From: Clostridia bacterium
Lineage (GTDB): Bacteria > Bacillota > Clostridia > Oscillospirales > CAG-272
Assembly: GCA_017453325.1 (NCBI GenBank)
Contig: JAFTKK010000070.1
Coordinates: 1 to 40,018, forward strand
Direction: 5' to 3'
DNA: 40,018 bases
Shown here: one piece after another, positions 34,326-40,018 of the stretch
How positions within the stretch are numbered: the first letter of the stretch is position 1
Layout of the letters: each line of letters begins with the position of its first letter
The notes under the pieces: generated by a model
Told to the model about the DNA's origin: nothing
Databases searched by the model: none
Seen by the model: only the letters and a program-made list of their open reading frames with translations
Position numbers and translations under genes: made by a program

Positions 34326-35396
34326 TTATCCTACATATTTTTCGTAGTGGATGCGCATTTTGCGCGTGCCCTCGTCCATGGTGAAGCTCCCTGTATCGGC
34401 AAGCAGGTCGCGCCCCTCGGTGACGGCGTTTTGCGCCAGATGCTGCAGCGCCTTGGCCATACCGACGGCATCCTGCTTGATGGTGCCGCTCATTTGCTTG
34501 TTTTTAATGAGGTTTTGCGCTGCATCGGTCGCGTCAACGCCGAATACGGGAATGGTAGGGGAGCTGCCACCCTTGTTGTAGCCCGCGGCGTTCAGGGCTG
34601 ATATGGCACCCTCCGCCATGCCGTCGTTGTTGCAGATGACCAGCTCGATCATATTGTTTCCCGCAGCGTTATACGCCGTCAGGGCGGTTGTCATATATTC
34701 GTTTGCCGCCGTAGCAGACCAAAGGCCGTTTTTATCAACAAGGTAGGCATTGGGGTTGGATTTGTCATAAAAGCGAAGCGGCTTTTTGCCCGCTTCGGCC
34801 AGGGCCTTGTTGGCTTCTTCTACGCTGTATTTGGTGCGGTAGATCGCCTCATTGTTTCCTTCCTCACCCTTGAAGAGAATATAGGAGATCTCACCGTCGT
34901 TGTTGAGATCGCAGGCGGCAAAGTTTTTGACCAGGTATTCTCCGATCAGCTCACCCTGCAGAATGCCCGCTTCCTCGGCACGTGTGCCGACATAAACGCA
35001 TTTGTCGTAGCCGTTCACGACCTCGTCGTTCACCTCGCGGTTGAAAAACACGACGGGGATGCCGGCATCCCTTGCCAGCTGCGTGATCTCGCCCGCGGCA
35101 TCGTCCGAGCCTGTGTTTACGATATTGACGAGGATCGCCTTGGCCCCCTTGGTGACTGCGGTGCGGATCTGCTCGGTCTGCGTGGTCTGGCTGCCGTTCC
35201 CGTCGTAATCCTGATAGGAAATGCCGGCGCGCTGAAGCTCGTCATCCAATGCGGTACGCACGGAGGAGATATAGGTGTCGCTGTAATTGTAATAGAAAAC
35301 GTGAACATCGGCTTCGTTGTTGCCCCTGCAGGCCACCAGCAACGGAAGCACAAGACACAGTGCCAGCACAAGGGTCAAAATTTTGAGTTTCGTCAT
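34326..35396 (-). CDS. mglB: Galactose/glucose-binding lipoprotein MglB
   Basis: A 356-residue substrate-binding protein. The signal peptide ends with a lipobox (LLVAC, C23), so it is anchored to the outer face of the membrane. The periplasmic-binding fold begins VHVFYYNYSDTYISSVRTAL. It has the EF-hand-like calcium loop of galactose-binding protein (D163-LNNDGEI, then SYILFKGEEG), which separates MglB from ribose- and xylose-binding relatives. VPVVFFNREV-type (here GIPVVFFNREV) and FGVDATDAAQ are further sugar-site segments. I start at ATG 35396, behind GAGAGGTG. It is the first gene of the operon. No convincing promoter was found upstream. Confidence 0.92.
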   Translation of the reverse strand: MTKLKILTLVLALCLVLPLLVACRGNNEADVHVFYYNYSDTYISSVRTALDDELQRAGISYQDYDGNGSQTTQTEQIRTAVTKGAKAILVNIVNTGSDDAAGEITQLARDAGIPVVFFNREVNDEVVNGYDKCVYVGTRAEEAGILQGELIGEYLVKNFAACDLNNDGEISYILFKGEEGNNEAIYRTKYSVEEANKALAEAGKKPLRFYDKSNPNAYLVDKNGLWSATAANEYMTTALTAYNAAGNNMIELVICNNDGMAEGAISALNAAGYNKGGSSPTIPVFGVDATDAAQNLIKNKQMSGTIKQDAVGMAKALQHLAQNAVTEGRDLLADTGSFTMDEGTRKMRIHYEKYVG

Positions 35397-35960
35397 AAAA
35401 TCACCTCTCATCATGTTGCGCGGAGCCCGCACAAGCTTGCCTTTATTGTGCCACCGCTTTTTGCCTTTTATAAGCATGCGGGATTGGCAAAGTGTTCCAA
35501 GCGGGCGGTAAAATTCAATAATGTGATGATAGGATGCGCGGTTTGAGTGAAAAAATGCACGTAAATGTGAACTTTTTGAAAAAATCTCGTGTCAAGACGA
35601 GAAGGGCGCGTGTAGAAAAAACGAGGCTTTTTTTGGCTATCATGCACAAAAAGAACGCGGTGCGTTTCACGGGGCAGCGCACGCCTCGAATCTCACGTTC
35701 TTTTTGCTCTCTGGTAAATTAAATTTACACGACGGGGTGGGTGGAAAAAGGCTTTGGCAAAAAGCAACAAAACAAAGCGGAGTTGGCCGAGGCAAACGCG
35801 GATGCCATGATAGGATAAGTAAATAAAATTTAACATCAAAAAGGCAAATTGAACAAAAATGACGAATTTGCGCAAAAAAAGCCGTGCGGAGACTTTTGCT
35901 GCAGCGCCGCTCTACGCGCGCCGGCGCGCGAGCGTGCATTATGCGCGATAAAAAAATATC
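35397..35960. other. Intergenic region between divergent mgl and SBP genes
   Basis: This is the only gap above 300 bases in the window (774 bases to the next gene). It must hold the mgl promoter, but I see no near-consensus pair. Short open frames on both strands (for example 62 codons at 35534-35722) lack ribosome-binding sites and resemble no family. The 35900-35940 part has a GC-rich self-complementary run (GCGCGCCGGCGCGC). No tRNA, riboswitch or repeat array was recognised. Confidence 0.6.
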
Positions 35961-35990
35961 TTGACTTTGTAGCGGTTTCCATGGTAAAAT
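35961..35990 (+). promoter_or_regulatory. Promoter of the large solute-binding protein gene
   Basis: TTGACT (35961-35966) and TAAAAT (35985-35990) are separated by 18 bases. The predicted start near 35997 gives a leader of about 174 bases. Confidence 0.7.
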
Positions 35991-36001
35991 GTTGCCATAA
36001 G

Positions 36002-36100
36002 CCAAGGCTCGCCGTGGGTGTGCCTTGGATGTTTGCGTTTGTACGTCGAAGGGCGAACGGCACTGCCGCCGTTCTTTAAACTTTTCGTGCGTGCGCACGC
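36002..36100 (+). promoter_or_regulatory. Structured 5' leader with stem-loops
   Basis: Three self-complementary elements follow the predicted transcription start: CCAAGGC/GCCTTGG (36002-36028), GAACGGC/GCCGTTC (36055-36074) followed by TTTAAACTTTTC, and the palindrome GCGTGCGCACGC (36089-36100). The middle one has the shape of a weak terminator or attenuator. No known riboswitch class was recognised. Confidence 0.45.
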
Positions 36101-36170
36101 GACATGCGATGTGCGGGTGGTCCCCGTGCAAATTATGTTGTACTGCGAGCTGCAGTAGAGGAGGAAAGAT

Positions 36171-39100
36171 ATGAAAAAGAAGAAGCTCCAACGACTTCTC
36201 GCCTTGGTTCTGGCTTTGACCTTTATCTTTGGCGGTTCTCTTACTGTTGGCGCTGAGGACGAAGATCCCGGCTCCATCACTGACAAGACGATCGCGGATA
36301 TTAAGGCTCAGCTGAACGCGGATTCTTACGAGGTGTATAAGCAAGAGTATTTTGCCGACGTGCCTCGCGCGACCGAGAAGATCGAGATCGCCGGCGTCGA
36401 CTACACCAAGTTCGTGAAGGGTTCTACCAACAAGGACGTTGCGGTGAATGGCGACATGCTGTTTACGCCCGCTACGGGTACCGTCACCTGGACGGTCACG
36501 ATCCCGAGCACGGCAAGATACAGCATCGTGATCGAATATCTGCCCGACGATGAGAAGACCGCATCTATCGAGCGTATTTTGAAGATCGATGGCAAGATCC
36601 CGTTTGCAGAGGCCCGCTTCCTGACCCTGCCCAAGACCTGGCAGAACCAGTACGTGCAGGCAAAGGCTTACGCCACCAAGGAGGCCAGCGTTTCCGATAT
36701 TCAGGCAGCTGCGCTCGCAGCAGGCTTTGCCGCTGCCGAGATCGTGAATGAAAACGGCGAGTCTTACGTACGTCTTGACATTCCTGCAGTGTGGACCTCC
36801 GCACTTGCCGATTTTGTCAACAAATACACGGTTCGTTTCTTTACCGCGGATATCGACAACAACGAGCTGCGTCCTTCCATGATGCAGACCCCCGTGCTCA
36901 GCACCTATGAGCTGCGCGACGCGGACGGCTTCTATGCCGAGAGCTTCGAGTTTGTGTTTGAGGCAGGCACGCGCACTATTTCGCTTGAGGCTGTCAATGA
37001 GCCCATGTCCGTGAAGTCGATCACGCTGATCCCTCACGTGGATCTTGGCTCTTACGAGAATTACCTCGCTCAGTACCAGGGCGTGGCATCCGGTAAGGAT
37101 ACTATTCTCATTCAGGCTGAGTATGCAGGCGCATCCTCTTCTCAGACCATCTACCCCATTGAGGACCGTACCGATGCGGCTACCATGCCCTCCGATACCA
37201 CCTGCACGATCCTCAACACCATCGGCGGCGAGAAATGGCAGACTGCGGGCCAGTGGGTGAGATATACGTTTAAGGTAAATAGCAGCGGTATGTACAATAT
37301 CGCCGCGCGTTACCGTCAAAACGTGCTGGACGGCATGTACGTTTGCCGTTCGCTGCGTATTGCCAGCAATGGTGTGGAAGAGGGCGCAGACGGTTACTAT
37401 GACGGTTCCGTTCCGTTCCTTGAGGCATCCCAACTGCGCTTTAACTACAACTCCTCCTGGCAGTCCACGCTGCTGAACAGCGGTGCTACGAACAGCGATG
37501 GCGATTTGGTTAACTACCAATTCTATTTTAAAGAGGGCGTTGAGTACACCGTCACTTTTGAGGTGGGTCTCGGCTCCACCGGTGACATTGTGCGTCGCGT
37601 TGATGCGGCTCTTACCGCCATCAACAACGATTACCTTGCCATCATGAAGCTGACCGGCGCTGACCCCGACGAATACCGTGATTACGGCTTCTCGCGCGTC
37701 ATGCCCGATGTTATGATCGATATGATCATCCAGTCTCGCGAGCTTTATGCGATCGCAGAGGAGCTGGTTGACATTGCGGGCGAAAAGAGCTCGAACGTGG
37801 CTACGCTTGAAAAGGTGGCTTGGCTGCTTGACCGTATGGGCACCAATGAGGATGAGATCGCAAAGTATCTCGATCAGCTGAAGTCCTACATCGGTTCTCT
37901 CGGTACTTGGGTCAGCGATGCTAAGACCCAGCCCCTGCAGCTTGACTACCTTGTAGTACAGCCGCTGGATTCCGAGCTGCCCCGCGCAAAGGCAAGCTTC
38001 TGGAAGGCCCTGGTTCACGAGCTTTCCAGCTTCATCATGTCCTTCTTCCGTAACTACGACCGTATGGGTGCTACCACCGAAGATGCCGATGCGGAGACCA
38101 CCATTGACGTGTGGCTTGCCTATGGCCGTGACCAGGCACAGGTTATCCGTAACCTGATCAATAACGACTTTACTCCCGAGAGCCAGCTTGGCACCACCGT
38201 AAACCTCAAGCTCGTTGCGGGCGGCACGCTGTTGCCTTCGGTTCTTGCGGGTATGGGCCCTGACGTGTACATCGGTCTTGGCGAGGATAGCGTTATCAAC
38301 TACGCCATCCGCGGTGCGCTTCTGCCCGTGGAGAACATGAGTGATTTTGACGGCTTCGTTGAGCAAAACTTCAACGATGCGGCCATGGCGGTGCTGGGTA
38401 TTGAGGATTCCGAGGGGATCTATCACTGCTACGGCTTGCCCGAAACGCAGACCTTTACCATGATGTTCGTGCGTGAGGATATTCTGGCCGACCTTGGCAT
38501 TGAGATCCCCAAGACCTGGGATCACGTGCTGGCCGCTATCCCGACCCTGCAGGCGAACAACATGCAGATCGGTATGCACCAAGACTACAAGATCTTCCTC
38601 TACCAGATGGGCGGCACGCTCTTTGCCGACAACGGCATGCGTATCAACCTCGATTCCAACGTTGGTCTTGAGGCCTTTGATACGATGTGCAGCTTCTTCA
38701 CCATGTATTCTTTCCCGAAATCCTACGACTTTGCAAACCGTTTCCGTACCGGCGAGATGCCGATCGGCTTTGCTTCCTATAATGCAACCTATAACCAACT
38801 GATCGTATTTGCAACCGAGATCAAGGGCCTGTGGAACTTCTACCCGATGCCCGGTATCGAGACTACGAGAGAGGATGGCTCCACTTACATCAATAACGTG
38901 AGCGTTGCAACCACCTCGGCCATCGTCATGCTCAACGGCTGCGGCAGCGCAGGCGGCGAAGCGGGCGAGCTTGAAAAGGCACGCGCTTGGGAGTTCATGA
39001 AGTGGCATGCCGGTGCACAGTGCCAGATCGATTACTCCAACGAAATGGTAGCTATCATCGGTCCTTCCGCAAAGCATGCAACCGCCAACATTCAGGCGCT

Positions 39101-39602
39101 TGACCAGATGCCCTGGACCTCTGCTGAGTACGAGCAGCTTTCCAAACAGTTCGAAAGGCTTGCATCTATCCCGAACTACCCCGGCAGCTATATCATCGGA
39201 CGTTATACTTCCTTTGCATTCCTTGCCGCATATAACGACAACGCAGATCCCACCGAGGAGCTGCAGAGCTACATCACCATCATCAACAAGGAGATCACAC
39301 GTAAGCGTGAGGAGTTTGGCCTTGAGACCCTTGAGATCGGCCAGACCCTGCTCAGCAAACGCCTTGACCAACTGAAGGCAGCGTGGGATGAGGACGTGAA
39401 GAGCCTCGGTGACGAGAGCTCTCAGGTCAAAGCCGCAGAGCCGCTGATGCGCGAAGTGCTTGACGACATTGAACGCGAGGATTATGATTTGGTTGAATAT
39501 CATACGTTGACCGATATTCTGGCCAAGCTGAAGGCGCAGGATGCCACGGCGTTTGCCGGAACCATCAAGGCGATTGAGAACGCGATCCTTGTGTTGGCGT
39601 AA
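36171..39602 (+). CDS. Very large extracellular solute-binding protein with CBM-like modules
   Basis: An 1143-residue exported protein. The signal peptide (KLQRLLALVLALTFIFGG, then SLTVGAEDED) has a type I site and no lipobox cysteine. Residues about 60-290 and 310-480 look like two beta-sandwich carbohydrate-binding modules (the second begins DTILIQAEYAGASS and contains GQWVRYTFKVNSSGMYNIAA). A helical linker runs to about 640. Residues about 643-1010 are a family 1-type solute-binding domain (TTIDVWLAYGRDQAQVIRNL, then GMGPDVYIGLGEDS and FVREDILADLGIEIPKTWD). The rest is helical. With the permease gene 42 bases downstream this is the binding subunit of a CUT1-type oligosaccharide importer. 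AGGAGG at 36158-36163 sets the start. Confidence 0.85.
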   Translation: MKKKKLQRLLALVLALTFIFGGSLTVGAEDEDPGSITDKTIADIKAQLNADSYEVYKQEYFADVPRATEKIEIAGVDYTKFVKGSTNKDVAVNGDMLFTPATGTVTWTVTIPSTARYSIVIEYLPDDEKTASIERILKIDGKIPFAEARFLTLPKTWQNQYVQAKAYATKEASVSDIQAAALAAGFAAAEIVNENGESYVRLDIPAVWTSALADFVNKYTVRFFTADIDNNELRPSMMQTPVLSTYELRDADGFYAESFEFVFEAGTRTISLEAVNEPMSVKSITLIPHVDLGSYENYLAQYQGVASGKDTILIQAEYAGASSSQTIYPIEDRTDAATMPSDTTCTILNTIGGEKWQTAGQWVRYTFKVNSSGMYNIAARYRQNVLDGMYVCRSLRIASNGVEEGADGYYDGSVPFLEASQLRFNYNSSWQSTLLNSGATNSDGDLVNYQFYFKEGVEYTVTFEVGLGSTGDIVRRVDAALTAINNDYLAIMKLTGADPDEYRDYGFSRVMPDVMIDMIIQSRELYAIAEELVDIAGEKSSNVATLEKVAWLLDRMGTNEDEIAKYLDQLKSYIGSLGTWVSDAKTQPLQLDYLVVQPLDSELPRAKASFWKALVHELSSFIMSFFRNYDRMGATTEDADAETTIDVWLAYGRDQAQVIRNLINNDFTPESQLGTTVNLKLVAGGTLLPSVLAGMGPDVYIGLGEDSVINYAIRGALLPVENMSDFDGFVEQNFNDAAMAVLGIEDSEGIYHCYGLPETQTFTMMFVREDILADLGIEIPKTWDHVLAAIPTLQANNMQIGMHQDYKIFLYQMGGTLFADNGMRINLDSNVGLEAFDTMCSFFTMYSFPKSYDFANRFRTGEMPIGFASYNATYNQLIVFATEIKGLWNFYPMPGIETTREDGSTYINNVSVATTSAIVMLNGCGSAGGEAGELEKARAWEFMKWHAGAQCQIDYSNEMVAIIGPSAKHATANIQALDQMPWTSAEYEQLSKQFERLASIPNYPGSYIIGRYTSFAFLAAYNDNADPTEELQSYITIINKEITRKREEFGLETLEIGQTLLSKRLDQLKAAWDEDVKSLGDESSQVKAAEPLMREVLDDIEREDYDLVEYHTLTDILAKLKAQDATAFAGTIKAIENAILVLA

Positions 39603-39644
39603 GTTTTGGTTACATTATAATTTAATGCTGTAAGGAGAAAAAAC

Positions 39645-40018
39645 ATGTCAAAGAAAAAAGCGGTGATCCGATCGGATATGACGCGCGCACAGTGGACATG
39701 GAATGAGATGAAGAAGCACAAGGTCGCCTATGCAATGGTCGCACCCTATATGCTGATCTTCACGCTCTTCACCGTCGTCCCGGTGGCTCTTTCGATGGTG
39801 ATCAGTTTAACAAACTTTAACCTGCTCGAGTTTCCGGATATCGTCTGGCTTGACAACTATATCCGTTTGTTCCTTGATGATGACATCTTCATCGTTGCTT
39901 GTAAAAACACGTTGATCTTTGCTATCATCGTAGGCCCCGTTTCCTACTTGATGTCCTTGATGGTAGCATGGTTTATCAACGAGCTGCCCCCCAAGATCCG
40001 CGCTATCGTTACGCTGAT
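39645..40018 (+). CDS. ABC transporter permease, N-terminal part (LplB/UgpA type)
   Basis: The first 124 codons of a permease, cut by the right window edge. The sequence MVAPYMLIFTLFTVVPVALS forms the first membrane span, and a second begins TLIFAIIVGPVSYLMSLMVA. FTLFTVVPVALSMVISLTNF is typical of the first inner-membrane component of CUT1 sugar transporters. An unusually long N-terminal tail (residues 1-29, basic and polar) precedes the first span. TAAGGAG is the ribosome-binding site. A second permease is expected beyond the window. Confidence 0.88.
   Translation, partial: MSKKKAVIRSDMTRAQWTWNEMKKHKVAYAMVAPYMLIFTLFTVVPVALSMVISLTNFNLLEFPDIVWLDNYIRLFLDDDIFIVACKNTLIFAIIVGPVSYLMSLMVAWFINELPPKIRAIVTL

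Noticed and set aside
35534..35722. A 62-codon open frame in the mgl/SBP gap
   Set aside because: No ribosome-binding site, a random-looking basic composition and no recognisable domain.
35667..39503. A 1278-codon open frame antisense to the large binding protein gene
   Set aside because: Same in-register effect of codon bias. The sense strand has a signal peptide, recognised domains, promoter and ribosome-binding site.

Overview
The window looks like chromosomal DNA of a Bacillota (class Clostridia) bacterium, probably an uncultured anaerobic gut-type lineage. The reasons are the Gram-positive order of the spc/alpha ribosomal operon, the zinc-binding (four-cysteine) forms of S4 and adenylate kinase, strong AGGAGG ribosome-binding sites, Gram-positive signal peptides and lipoboxes, and clostridial families such as DUF5685, DUF3343 and DUF1538 with P-II partners. 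Most genes are moderately G+C-rich. One small island (about 11.4-12.9 kb) is clearly A+T-richer. The order or genus cannot be fixed from this sequence alone.

Layout. (1) 1-7.45 kb: the 3' part of the spc operon plus the alpha operon: rplR (partial), rpsE, rpmD, rplO, secY, adk, map, infA, rpmJ, rpsM, rpsK, rpsD, rpoA, rplQ, closed by a strong terminator. (2) 7.45-8.84 kb, minus strand: a DUF3343 protein and a class V aminotransferase/cysteine desulfurase, translationally coupled, likely a sulfur (or selenium) handling pair. (3) 9.0-11.4 kb: a duplicated DUF1538 membrane protein followed by two overlapping, divergent P-II-like genes, with a near-consensus promoter in front and a terminator behind. 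This is a plausible nucleotide-sensing membrane module of unknown substrate. (4) 11.4-12.9 kb: the A+T-rich island, with a small ribbon-helix-helix regulator divergent from a lipoprotein that carries a collagen-like repeat. (5) 13.0-15.4 kb: a GH4 glycosidase divergent from an AraC-type regulator. (6) 15.5-17.6 kb: a three-gene unit of DUF5685 protein, J-domain protein with a cysteine-rich tail, and membrane protein. (7) 17.6-21.3 kb: two overlapping HlyC/CorC (CNNM/CBS) membrane proteins, a DtxR-type metal regulator and RNase HI, read as one operon. (8) 21.4-29.5 kb: one gene for a 2633-residue secreted right-handed beta-helix protein with roughly 40 GG[T/S/E]F-type rungs. (9) 29.6-31.7 kb, minus strand: glutamine-dependent NAD+ synthetase. 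(10) 31.7-35.4 kb, minus strand: an mgl-type galactose/glucose ABC transporter (mglB-mglA-mglC order of transcription). (11) 36.0-40.0 kb: a very large non-lipidated solute-binding protein fused to carbohydrate-binding-like modules, followed by the first part of an ABC permease cut by the window end.

Apart from the ribosomal block and NAD synthetase, the window points to a saccharolytic lifestyle: GH4 with its AraC regulator, the Mgl transporter, and a large SBP with its permease. It also holds several poorly characterised small systems. The best candidates for undescribed biology are the DUF1538/dual P-II unit, the DUF5685/J-domain/membrane trio (DUF5685 shows two Asp-rich motifs reminiscent of isoprenoid synthases), and the giant beta-helix protein, which has no recognisable surface anchor.
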